Shown here: in pieces, positions 1 to 9,448 of the stretch
Layout: each line of letters opens with the position of its first letter
Numbering within the stretch: the first letter of the stretch is position 1
Assembly (NCBI GenBank): GCA_026119855.1
Contig: JAOWBW010000249.1
Span: forward strand, 496,001 to 560,000
DNA length: 64,000 nucleotides
Direction: 5' to 3'
Origin: Campanula takesimana
Taxonomy: Eukaryota; Streptophyta; Magnoliopsida; Asterales; Campanulaceae
Program-made: the position numbers and the translations under genes
The notes under the pieces: model-generated
Databases searched by the model: none
What the model saw: only the letters and a program-made list of their open reading frames with translations
What the model was told of the DNA's origin: nothing

Positions 1-708
1 TCTCAAACAGAGTATTCAAGGATAATTGGAAGTCTAATGTACCTAATGAGTTGCACAAGACCAGATATTGCTTACGCTGTTAGCAAACTGAGTCGGTACA
101 CAAGTAATCCTGGAGCGGATCATTGGAAGGGTATTGTAAGAGTGCTAAGGTACTTGAGACATACTCGTGATTATGGATTACATTATACTAGACATCCAGC
201 TGTGATTGAAGGGTATAGCGATGCTAATTGGATATCTGATATCAAAGACTCAAGGTCTACAAGTGGATATGTATTCACTTTAGCAGGTGCAGCTATATCA
301 TGGAAATCTTCTAAGCAAACTGTTATAGCCAGATCCACGATGGAATCTGAGTTTATAGCTTTGGACAAATGTGGGGAGGAAGCGGAATGGCTACGCCATT
401 TCCTAGAAGATATTCCAAGATGGACAAAACCAGTGCCACCAATCTGTATACATTGTGACAGTCAATCTGCAATTGGTAGGGCACAAAGCAACATGTACAA
501 TGGTAAGTCAAGACATATACGTCGAAGACATAATACCATAAGACAACTACTCTCAACTGGTACCATCTCCATTGACTATGTGAAGTCAAAGGACAACATA
601 GCGGATCCGTTAACCAAAGGGTTAAATAGAGAGGTAGTTGCGAGATCGATAAGGGGAATGGGTTTAAAGCCTCTTGAGAAGTTAACCACGACGGAAAACC
701 CAACCTAG
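1..708 (+). CDS. Copia polyprotein C-terminus (end of reverse transcriptase and RNase H), partial
   Basis: The frame is open from base 1 to a stop at 706-708 and starts inside the polyprotein. The RT thumb motif SRIIGSLMYL and SCTRPDIAYAV come first. Typical Copia RNase H motifs follow: GYSDANW, DSRSTSGYVF, SWKSSKQTVIARSTMESEF, HCDSQSAI and the C-terminal DYVKSKDNIADPLTKGL. RNase H removes the RNA strand of the RNA-DNA hybrid during reverse transcription. There is no internal stop in the visible part, so this copy is not strongly decayed. The upstream protease, integrase and most of RT are outside the window. Confidence 0.93.
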   Translation, partial: SQTEYSRIIGSLMYLMSCTRPDIAYAVSKLSRYTSNPGADHWKGIVRVLRYLRHTRDYGLHYTRHPAVIEGYSDANWISDIKDSRSTSGYVFTLAGAAISWKSSKQTVIARSTMESEFIALDKCGEEAEWLRHFLEDIPRWTKPVPPICIHCDSQSAIGRAQSNMYNGKSRHIRRRHNTIRQLLSTGTISIDYVKSKDNIADPLTKGLNREVVARSIRGMGLKPLEKLTTTENPT

Positions 709-1229
709 CTGATTGGAGATCCCAAGATCTAGGTTCAAAAGGGACCACCTAACCGTTAAAAGACTTGTAGCGTCACTGTGGGGACTAACCCCATACCCAT
801 TCCTATATAAAAGTGACATCCCGAGATGAAGAGGTTAAGCCAAATGGCTTTTAATGATTCTTATGAAAAGAAAAACGGGTTACTTAGGAGAATCACCTAT
901 GTGAGAGAGAAGTGTGGCCGCTTCGAAGAGAATTGTGTGAGGCTCAATTCTCATACCCTCTCACAGAACCAGGCATTGTGTTCCAGGGCCATGAATGGAC
1001 ACACTCATGAGAACTGAATTGTGTCAGGGAGATACCTGTATAGAAGTATATGATTGGCTACACAAAAAGCTAACAGTTCAAGGACACCGCGTCTACTGAT
1101 TAGCAAGTAGAATAAGTATACATCTACGAGGGAAGGTTCAAAGGGCAAACCCCATACCTATCCTATGCAGGTTTTCTACTTTTGGACTTATATCACCAAA
1201 ATTCCTCATATTTTCTTCATGTGGGGAAT
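709..1229 (+). other. Untranslated 3' region of the Copia element with polypurine tract
   Basis: No convincing gene is present between the pol stop and the 3' LTR. The last bases before the LTR (about 1219-1229, ATGTGGGGAAT) are purine-rich and fit a plus-strand primer site. Confidence 0.6.
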
Positions 1230-2297
1230 TGTTGGAAAAAATAAGTGTATTTTTGCATTTTGTGAAGGAAATATGATTAATTTCCGTGATGGTTAATATG
1301 TCGAATGACAAAAGTGTTTGTGGATTTGTGTTCTACTCCGTGAGGACATTAAGATAATGTATTAATTTGTCCAATTTGGTGTTGGGATGAATGAGATACA
1401 ATGGCTTAAAGTTGGTGGGTTGAAATGGGGATATGGAAGTTATCCCACATTGGAAAGAAATGTAAAAGGAAGCTTGTATAAAGGCTTGAGCACTTTAGTA
1501 GTGTTCAAGCTTGTATGGCATAGAGGCTCTCTCTCGCGCCCAGGTGCGCAGGGGGGGTGCAAATCATAGACCCAATTTGGCTTGGATCGACCGAACTCAC
1601 GTGCCCGCACCTGCGGAAACGAATGCAGCTCAAATTTGGCTTGTCCGTGCGAGCTCACCTTTTGCTTAATTTTTATTTCCTACAGTCAGAATTAATTTTG
1701 TTCTAGAAACAAAACAAATTATTCCCATCTGAACTGGAATACCAACTGAATGGACAGCCATGAATCTGATCTTGTATCTGAGTTTACGAAGCATTTTGGC
1801 TTATCCATTTTGCCTCTTGATCAGTCCTTGCAGCAGTATAATTAGAGGAGTAGTTTAGTGAGGAAAAACACAACAGTGGCAGCAACAAAATTCAGAAATA
1901 CACAAGCTTTTCCAGCACCCTTACAGCCTATCACTTGTTTGCATATTGCTCATCCTCCTTTGGCCTCCTTGCATTGCATTCGTGTGGTGATACTGTCTAG
2001 GCTCAAATTCAGTTCGCCGGAATCTTTTAGTGCAAAGACGCATCCGGTTCGTGCGAGTAAATCCTGGGAGACTAGCGTCCGAGACAGGACCTCAAAGCAC
2101 TCACGGTGAGGGGACGGATAAGTCTTAAAGAAAGTGTGTATAACACACGGCTCGGCACAATATTACAGTCTGCTTTCTGTCACTTTACCGTTAATTCTGT
2201 TTACAATTATTTCAGTTCATATTTCTGTTACTATTTACTGTTTATTGTTAATTATTCTGTCAATTAAAGTTCCTGTTTTGTAGAAATATCTCCAACA
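1230..2297 (+). repeat. 3' LTR of the Copia element
   Basis: The 1,068-bp segment begins TGTTGGA and ends TCCAACA, the usual TG...CA form with a 7-bp inverted terminus. It follows directly on a purine-rich tract. The expected 5-bp duplication after it would be ATGGT (2298-2302), which cannot be checked because the 5' end is missing. Confidence 0.85.
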
Positions 2298-2309
2298 ATG
2301 GTCCCCAAC

Positions 2310-2367
2310 ATTTCGTATGATTACACACGAAATGTTAGCAACCATTTCATGTAAATCCACACGAAAT
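2310..2367. repeat. Cluster 1 of 24-bp palindromes (2 units)
   Basis: There are two 24-bp imperfect palindromes at 2310-2333 and 2344-2367, each with an arm like ATTTCGTGTA, a 4-bp middle and an arm like TACACGAAAT. They start 34 bp apart. The same unit recurs at 5064-5234 and 7235-7438. Confidence 0.85.
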
Positions 2368-2403
2368 GCAATCTGTAACTGAAGAAAACAAAAAAATTAT
2401 AGA

Positions 2404-4581
2404 TTGATGATTTATTGTTGTATTGTTTGTAGCACTGTTTATTTGTGGAATTGTTGCTTATTTATTTTCTCTTATTTACTTTTTTTGTATGGACGTGAAC
2501 TCTCGACTGCTTCTAATAGAAACAGGAAGGTTGATGAGGCAGATTTGCGCACTAAAAGGAAACATGACAAAAATGTCTTGCTTCCTCAGACTGAGACTGA
2601 GGATAGTACAGATGATGAGACGGTCCCTTATCTTCCCGAGGGAGATGCGTCGTCGTCATCTTCTGGTTCTGAGGAGACGGGATCAGAAGCACCCGAGGGA
2701 GATGCGGAGGCAGGGGCATCTGATTATGGTGATGAGGAGGAGGAGGTGGAGCCACCTTTGAGGCCTCTCATGAGGCATAGAGGGGCGACACAGGCCTCAG
2801 AGGGGAACAAACCATGGGAGATTTAGAGCGACCCGGGTGGTGGGCCAGAGGTTTGTGAGCTGCTGTACGGGTTTGGTCACCACCGAGCTCGAGAGATTTG
2901 GGGCGACCCCACCTATCAGTCAGTGGTGAAGTTCCATACCAGACAGCAACATCTGGATAGGTAAGTTGTTTGTTTATAAATAGTTTTTTTATTTGTTTAT
3001 AAATAGTTTTATTATTTGTTTTTATTGTGATATTTATAATGTTTTGTTTGGAATCAACAGGTTCTCGCGTGCTAGGCTTGCGGAGGATGATAGAGCTTGG
3101 TTGACTGGAGTTGATGCATCGGGTATCCAGCACCTCCATGATACCACCATTCGCCGGACTAGCTCGGCGCTGCTGACGGCATTTGTGGAGCGGTGGTCTC
3201 CTGAGACTAACACGTTCCACATGCCGTGGGGTGAGATGACGATCACGATGCATGACGTCACTCATATTCTAGGTATATTGTTGTTATTTGCTTTTATCAA
3301 TTTCATAAATTTTATCAATTTTATTAATTTTTTCATTTTCAATTTATAGGTATCGGCTGTATCGGCGCTCCTGTTAGGAAGGCATATCCAGAGCCTGACC
3401 TACGCGAGATCCGGAGACACCTCAGCGGCTGTCTGAAGGGCACGGCCTACACTTTACATGACCTACGGGTTGCCTTTCAGACCCGTTCAGACATGACCGA
3501 TGACCAGCAGGCTTCTACTTACATCTTGTTCCTCTTGGGTTGCACGTTGTTCGTGGACAAGAGTCAGGATAAGATGCCTGCAGACTATCTCTCGTTGTGC
3601 ATGGATCTTCCGAGAGTGGGGGGTCTATCCTGGGGATCAGCTGCTTTGGCCTACTTGTACCGCGAGTTGGGCAAGGTGTCTAGAGCCGGATGCGCTCAGA
3701 TGGGTGGTTGTGCGACTCTGCTAGAGGTAATATTTAATATTTCTTTAATACTCCATTTGTCCCAACATTTAATTTAATTTGTTAATAATTTATTTACATA
3801 CATTTCAGGGCTGGATATACGAGTACTTCCCGGACTTCCGGCGTCTTTTGGAGCCGCGATGGCAGGAGGGGCAGCCGAGAGCGGGTAGATGGGCACGTAG
3901 TGATAGAGCTGGGAGGGAGATGGAGCATCTAGTGAGCTATCGCCGCACCCTAGACACGATGCCTGTTGAGAGGGTGAGTTATTTATATTTACATTGTTAC
4001 AAAATTTGTATATTTGTTTACGTTGCCTAACAATGTGAGTTATATAGGTTTGCTGGACTCCTTATGGTACCGGAGCAGACGCGCTTCTGCCTGTGTCATA
4101 CTTCAGAGGGATTATACGCTTCTTAGACATCACTGAGGCGTATATGCCTGACCGGGTTACCAGGCAGTTCGTGATCCAGCAGAGGATCCCCAGACATCAG
4201 CCATTGCCTTGGGTGACGTGCGTTTTAATGGCTGGTCAGAAGGGTTACAAGAAGGCATATGGTGACCGGGATGATATTTGGACAGATTGGATTGATTTCG
4301 ACATGGATACTTACGATCCACATCGTCTTCTAGGGCCATCAGTGACTGCGTCTTCTCCTGTGACTCCGGACTATATGGAATGGTTTCGGATGAGGAGTCA
4401 TGTTCGGATTAGTAATCCGATACATGAGCCCGCAGTTGACATTCCACCTCGACCTGGGCTTGCAGAGGCGCTACCCGGCATCAGAGATATGCTTCTTCCC
4501 TTGCTGACGGATGAGACGATACCTGAGGTCGCCAGAGCTACTATCACACGGGTCCACGAGATGTTAGGAGATCAAATTTAG
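2404..4581 (+). pseudogene. Plant mobile domain (PMD, aminotransferase-like/MAIN-like) gene with an in-frame stop
   Basis: Five exons can be followed in one frame: to 2960, 3061-3272, 3350-3726, 3809-3973 and 4048-4581, all with GT-AG borders. The N-terminal part is Ser/Glu/Asp-rich (about 2580-2760). The PMD body follows, with TSSALLTAFVERWSPET, HMPWGEMTITMHDVTHILGI, the WGSAALAYLYREL helix, GWIYEYFPDFRRL and the final LPWVTCVLMAGQ region. PMD proteins (MAIN/MAIL family) occur as host genes and inside plant MULE and Ty3 elements; their biochemical role is poorly defined. A TAG at 2824-2826 interrupts the frame just before the conserved SDPGGGPEV segment. The copy therefore looks broken unless translation starts downstream or splicing skips the stop. 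The true start is uncertain; I give the most upstream ATG in frame. The surrounding palindromes and the OTU gene suggest transposon cargo. Confidence 0.75.
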
Positions 4582-5063
4582 ATGATGAGATGCTTTCGTA
4601 CATTTTGTTTATTGGATCTTTATTATGTATATTGTGATATTTTGTTTATGGTTTATGATAGCTTGTTTATGATTTGTTGTATCTTTTTTATGTATATTAT
4701 TAGTTTAATTACCGCGTTATATATACTCTTGATTAGAGATGTATAATATTGGTTAAGAATATGATCATTATAATTATATAATCTTCATTAAGTGGTACTC
4801 CTCTCATGTGCAACTTATCTCGTTATATAACATGTTCAATTACCTCGTTATTTATAATATTGGTTAAGAAATATGATGATTCTAAACATACAATCTTGAT
4901 TAAGTGGTATGTTCAATTAATTTATTATGATCCAATATGACGTGTGTTAGTTGTCATGTCTATTTATATTGCTCAAATTAACACCACAATTCAATAATTT
5001 AACATAGGATATGCGTGTCATTAACATCGTGTGTCAAATCATCGAAGAACACCTTGAAGCAAT
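4582..5063. other. AT-rich spacer with an imperfect ~113-bp direct duplication
   Basis: No gene is visible. A segment containing ATAATATTGGTTAAG followed by AAGTGGTA occurs near 4742-4797 and again near 4855-4911, suggesting a local duplication in the 3' flank of the PMD gene. Confidence 0.5.
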
Positions 5064-5234
5064 ATTTCGTATGAAAATACACGAAATATATGGTATATTT
5101 CGTGTACCCATACACGAGATGTTACACATAATTTCGTGTATGGGTACACGAAATAAATTTAAGACACACAAAGATTATTTCGTGTACATATACACGAAAT
5201 TATGTGCAACATCTCGTGTATGGGTACACGAGAT
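5064..5234. repeat. Cluster 2 of 24-bp palindromes (5 units)
   Basis: Units lie at 5064-5087, 5097-5120, 5131-5154, 5177-5200 and 5211-5234. Each is exactly 24 bp with arms ATTTCGTGTA and TACACGAAAT (or TCTCG/CGAGA variants) around a changing 4-bp core. Start-to-start steps are 33, 34, 46 and 34 bp. The cluster lies between the PMD gene and the FAR1/OTU gene, 125 bp before the likely ATG of the latter. Confidence 0.9.
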
Positions 5235-5358
5235 ACGTAAAACCCAGAACCCTTAAACCCTGAATTATATATTAAACCCTACTACATAACACCTATTCTT
5301 AACAGCCCCATTCACCATTTATTATTAACCACGAATTCAAGTCTCTAAGTTCATATTA

Positions 5359-7136
5359 ATGGATTCCTCACACAATTCTCCACAACGTTCTCCACAACGT
5401 TCTCCAAGTTCTTATGATCATATTAACCTTGATGATGTAGAATTTACCTTTGAAGAAGAAGGATGGGCACCAAATTCTCCACATGAGAATCAAAATCCAA
5501 GCGGCAATCAAGTAAGTTTTTAAGATTTTGTTTCGTATGGTAATCAAAATAAGAATATAAATTCAATCTTGAAGTACACATCAAAATAAAAATCAAATCT
5601 TGAAGTACACTTCAAAATAAAAATCCAATCTTGAATATGAGTTGATGCTAATATAATTTGCAGGGTCAATATCCGGATGTCAGTGATCAATTCAACACAT
5701 CACTATTATTTTCAAATAGGGATGAGCTTCTTAAACACGTACGGGATATTGCGGCCCGTCAAAATATAACCCTTTCTATACAAGATTCGAGGAAGTCAAG
5801 TGGTAATATCCTAGCCTACGCAAAGATAGTATGTCATTTTTGTGGTAATTATAGGACTGGCAGATCAAAGAATCGGAGGATGAGTAGCACCAAGAAGATT
5901 GGGTGCAATTTTGAAATTCAGGCTAAAGAAAGGGTTAATGGGTTATGGGGTTACGTTGTCAAGCATGGTTCTCATAATCATGACTTTCCAACGTATCCAG
6001 AAGGTCATCCGCTCGGAAAATTGACAAATGATGAATATGAGGAGGTGTGTACATCCACAAACCAGAGATGCTTCTGAGCCAGATCATATTTCAAAGGCAA
6101 ATAAACCCCGGACCACCAGTTCCAGAATACTTTCAGATTGGGAGCATACTGACAGATATTTTGGAGTCCCCACTATACCACCATCCACTAGCAGCATGTC
6201 TAGATCTTCATTCATTGCATCAACCCAATCGAGTTTGAAGTCCACGCCCAATCGGAAATCAGCTCCAAACAGTACACCATCTACCCCTACTACTCCTACG
6301 TCTCTTCCACCACTAGCTGCTTCAAGTCGTGGGAGAGGTCGAGGTCGAGGTCGAGGACGAGGACGAGGACGGGGTCGGGGTCGTGGAAAGGGAAATGGGC
6401 AACTTAAAGTCATTAATCTACATACTTCTGGGTATACTTTGTCATTTATGCCTTTCATTGTCCCATTTATTGAAGGCATCACAAATGTGAGTGGTGATGG
6501 ACATTGTGGCTATAGAGCCGTAGCAGCGCAGATATACGGAAATGAGGACATGTGGCATCAAGTGAGGTCAGATTGTTGCATTGAGCTGCATAGTCGCCAC
6601 GCGCTTTATCAGAGAGTTATACCTTGGAGACCTGTAGACGAGCTCTACAATCGCATTTCTTGTTATACCTCCCCGGCTCCTGAATATAATTATATGATAC
6701 TCCCAGAGCTAGGGCACATCATTGCCACGAGGTATAATGTGGTGTTCGTCTCGTACACGCAAACCAGTGGCTTCACATGCCTTCCAGTGACTGTACCACA
6801 AGGAACAAGACCACCCACAGACACACTTGTGTTGGGACATGTGAGAAACCATTTTATACTGGTATGATACTTTAATTCATTATATTTAACTATCTTATTT
6901 AAATTCATTATATTTAACTAATTTATTTAAATTCGTTATATTGAAATATTTTATTACTTTTGCAGCTGCACATGTCAGATAATGATTACCCAATACCATC
7001 ACCAGCTATATATTGGGAGACTCAACGTGAATCAAGCGCAAGTAACCTAGTCATGCCATACAGAGCTCGGATAGACACATTCAATCGACTCTCAAATGCG
7101 GCGAACGAAGCAAGAATTGCAAGAAATAGGCCATAA
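5359..7136 (+). pseudogene. MULE-derived FAR1-like DNA-binding plus OTU cysteine protease gene, transposase core missing
   Basis: Exon 1 (5359-5511, ATG at 5359) encodes a Ser/Pro-rich start and joins in phase to a second exon at 5664. That exon carries a FAR1/MULE WRKY-GCM1-like zinc domain, with C and H ligands around KIVCHFCGNYR, KKIGCNFEI and VVKHGSHNHDFP. This frame stops at 6075-6077. Another frame, open from about 6028, carries TTSSRILSDWEH (normally the end of a MULE transposase), a Gly/Arg repeat (6329-6390) and an OTU domain with the catalytic DGHCGYRAVA motif. Its HF motif lies just before an intron (6862-6965), and the frame continues to a stop at 7134-7136. The ~400-residue transposase core expected between the two parts is absent and the frame shifts by +1 near 6045-6085, which fits an internal deletion. 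The OTU half keeps its Asp, Cys and His and could still be expressed separately. Confidence 0.75.
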
Positions 7137-7234
7137 TATGTGTGTATCTGTATTGGTTTTTGAATCATCCAGTTTGTATGACATTTGTTTGTTTGGATGT
7201 TTGAATTATGCATCAGCCTTCTTAAAAACTGTTT

Positions 7235-7438
7235 ATTTCGTGTCTATTTAGGTGAAATGCATCCTGTTATTTCGTGTAAAAGTTGGTGAAATGCTCTATT
7301 ACATTTCGTGTACAATTAGGTGAAACTCAAGCATTATTTCGTGTAAAACCAGGCGAAAAAAACAACTTCCACATTTTCCATGTTTCGTGTAACCTTACAC
7401 GAAATAAACAACTTATTTCGTGAGCGTGTACACGAAAC
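7235..7438. repeat. Cluster 3 of 24-bp palindromes (6 units)
   Basis: Units lie at 7235-7258, 7269-7292, 7303-7326, 7336-7359, 7382-7405 and 7415-7438. Steps are 34, 34, 33, 46 and 33 bp. The left arm ATTTCGTGT is strict; in the first four units the right arm has drifted to GGTGAAAT or GGCGAAAA, but the unit is still exactly 24 bp. The cluster begins about 100 bp after the OTU stop codon. Confidence 0.9.
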
Positions 7439-7656
7439 ACGCGTATCCGGGTAAGGGCATTTTTGGCATTATCGTGCCTTGTACACAAGGATGCCTTGTA
7501 TTTAAAATTCGCCTTGAGCGTCTTATATTTATTGCTACACGTATCCAAAATGTTCACTTTTCTCTCTCATATCCACTTACAACAATTATCAACTAATTTA
7601 TTTTCTCTCTCTCCTACCTACTCACAATATTTATTTTTCCAACATATTTTCTTAAT
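7439..7656. other. Spacer after palindrome cluster 3
   Basis: No gene is seen. A short palindrome CCTTGTACACAAGG lies near 7477-7490. The last 10 bases (7647-7656, TTTTCTTAAT) are the target duplication of the next element. Confidence 0.5.
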
Positions 7657-8966
7657 GAGTAAACTACCAAAATGACATGCGTACTATTCCAGATTATCAT
7701 ATTTACCTCCGTACTATTGAAACAACCAATCTAACCTGCGTACTATTTACAAAATAACAAAAGTAACCAAAATCGTTAAATTTTTTAATGGAAGTTAACG
7801 GATGTCGGTGTTCTAACAGATTACTACAAAAAAATATTAAATTGCCCCCATAACTTAACAGAAATTTAACTCTCTTTGTTAAGTGCTGAAATGACTTATT
7901 TACCCTTATTAATATTCATATAAACTTTAAGAAAACTAATATTTTCTATTCAGATTTTTTTTTTCTTTTTGAGATATTTATGGTTTGAGAAAAAGTAAAA
8001 TTTGTTAACCTCCATAATCCAGAATGAACAGCCAAATCTAAAAAAGGCAAGATGAAATACCTAGATCAGACTTTCTAAGAAGCGGCCGGTCTTCATCGTT
8101 GCGTCGCACAAACCCAGCCGCACGCACACAATTGCCGGCGACACTACCATCTCTGGTCACCCTCTTTTGCGTCGATTCTCTGTCCATCTCCGACTCATGT
8201 ACTCAATCACAGGTTCAATAGTTCCTTGTCGGCGTCCAATTTCCGACAACGTGTTCTTCTACTCCCAAAGCAGACCTGTCCAACATCTCCGGTCCAATTC
8301 AAAACTCTCGCCATACTCCATTTTTTCCGGTCACTGCAGAATCGCAAGCTAACTATAGTCATAAATTTTGACGTTCCCTCTAGGCGCAATCAAACAATAA
8401 ACTGATTTAAAATTTGAGAGTTGGGTTTATCAATTTCTTTCATCTTCAAAAATAGCCCTAAAGTTGCATCAGTTTCTAGGAGATTCAAAGTGGGTTGCCA
8501 AAGTAATTCTGAGTTTGTTAATTTGATATTAGAAATCAACAATTTCACTGGAAATTTGTAAGCTTTTCCAGTTAATGATAATAAATCGGAATGGAGAGGA
8601 GTTAGCGGAATTGTGTTTCCGCCATGCCGCCATGGTCAATGATTCAAATTGGAATTTGAATCTGGTTATGAAAATTTGGGTGGGAGATGGAGGGAGAAGA
8701 CAGAAGGAAAAAATTGAGGGTTCATAGGTCATTTTAGTACTCATTTAAGTGGGTTAGGAGTTTGTTTGTTAGGGGGGCAATTTGAAAATTTTAAGTGTAA
8801 TATCTGTTAAAAAACTAATGCTCTTAACTTCAGTTAACATTAATTAACGATTTAGGTTATTTTGGTTATTTTATAAATAGTACGCATGTTGAATTGATTG
8901 TTTCGATAGTACATAGGTAAATATGATAATCTGGAATAGTACGCATGTCATTTTGATAGTTTACTC
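7657..8966. mobile_element. Non-autonomous Mutator-type element with 10-bp TSD, possible Pack-MULE
   Basis: Both ends match as inverted repeats over at least 120 bp, starting GAGTAAACTA(C/T)CAAAATGAC. The element is flanked by identical 10-bp sequences TTTTCTTAAT (7647-7656 and 8967-8976). Long TIRs and a 9-10-bp duplication are typical of Mutator-like elements. There is no transposase. The centre (about 8090-8345) is clearly richer in G+C than the ends and reads like captured gene sequence (AGCGGCCGG, CGCAGCCGCACGC-like stretches), which is how Pack-MULEs look. I do not recognise the donor gene. Confidence 0.85.
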
Positions 8967-8976
8967 TTTTCTTAAT

Positions 8977-9448
8977 CACCGTGTACTTCTATTCGGAAGT
9001 TGTTCATGTTGCAGGGCATATTTGTCCTTCGAATCCAAGCTAAACCAGATGCGGACTAGCCAACGGTGATTGATTTGGAATTTTCTTTCAAACATAATTA
9101 ACTCATCAATAAATCAACCTTCCATCCAACCAAAACCTTCTTTCAAAACACACACACACACACACACACATCCCCCTACTTCTATTTCTTTCTAGAAGGC
9201 AGAGCTGTAATCTTTCACTCTTGGAGTATAGAATTACAGTCTGAAACAGATTGGATACCGGCGAAAACTGCCCCCTTTTCCGGCGACCCAATCCGGCGGC
9301 AAGTTATCAAGAAAGAATCTTTACTTGAACTCCCCCAAGTGGGTGTGATTTTTTTGTGATTCTTTTTCAGGAGTTGTGTTGTGAGTGGGATCCTTGAAAT
9401 GTAAATCTGATTTTGTGGGGAGGGAGGGATTACTGATAAGGAGGATAT
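8977..9448 (+). promoter_or_regulatory. Upstream and 5' untranslated region of the PBL-type kinase gene
   Basis: No ORF of note is present. A (CA)n run lies at about 9149-9170, and pyrimidine-rich sequence leads to the ATG at 9449. A promoter is inferred from position only; no TATA box was assigned with confidence. Confidence 0.4.

Larger units (their letters stand above)
1..2297 (+). mobile_element. 3' part of a Ty1/Copia LTR retrotransposon (5' end outside the window)
   Basis: The piece contains, in order, the end of the reverse transcriptase, RNase H, an untranslated stretch, a short purine-rich tract (about 1219-1229) and a complete 3' LTR. This order after pol is that of a Copia element on the plus strand. 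The LTR has TGTTGGA/TCCAACA ends. The matching 5' LTR and target duplication would lie upstream of the window. The element abuts the first 24-bp palindrome cluster, so it probably inserted into the PMD/OTU transposon block. Copia membership is firm; the lineage within Copia is not resolved. Confidence 0.9.

Noticed and set aside
353..748. 131-codon ORF on the minus strand
   Set aside because: It is the antisense shadow of the Copia RNase H.
6329..6390. Gly/Arg repeat as a stand-alone RNA-binding gene
   Set aside because: It is the linker between the transposase tail and the OTU domain of the same MULE-derived frame.
2310..7438. CRISPR-like look of regularly spaced palindromes
   Set aside because: The window is plant nuclear DNA. 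The 9-10-bp gaps are far too short for spacers, the repeated unit itself varies, and no Cas genes exist.
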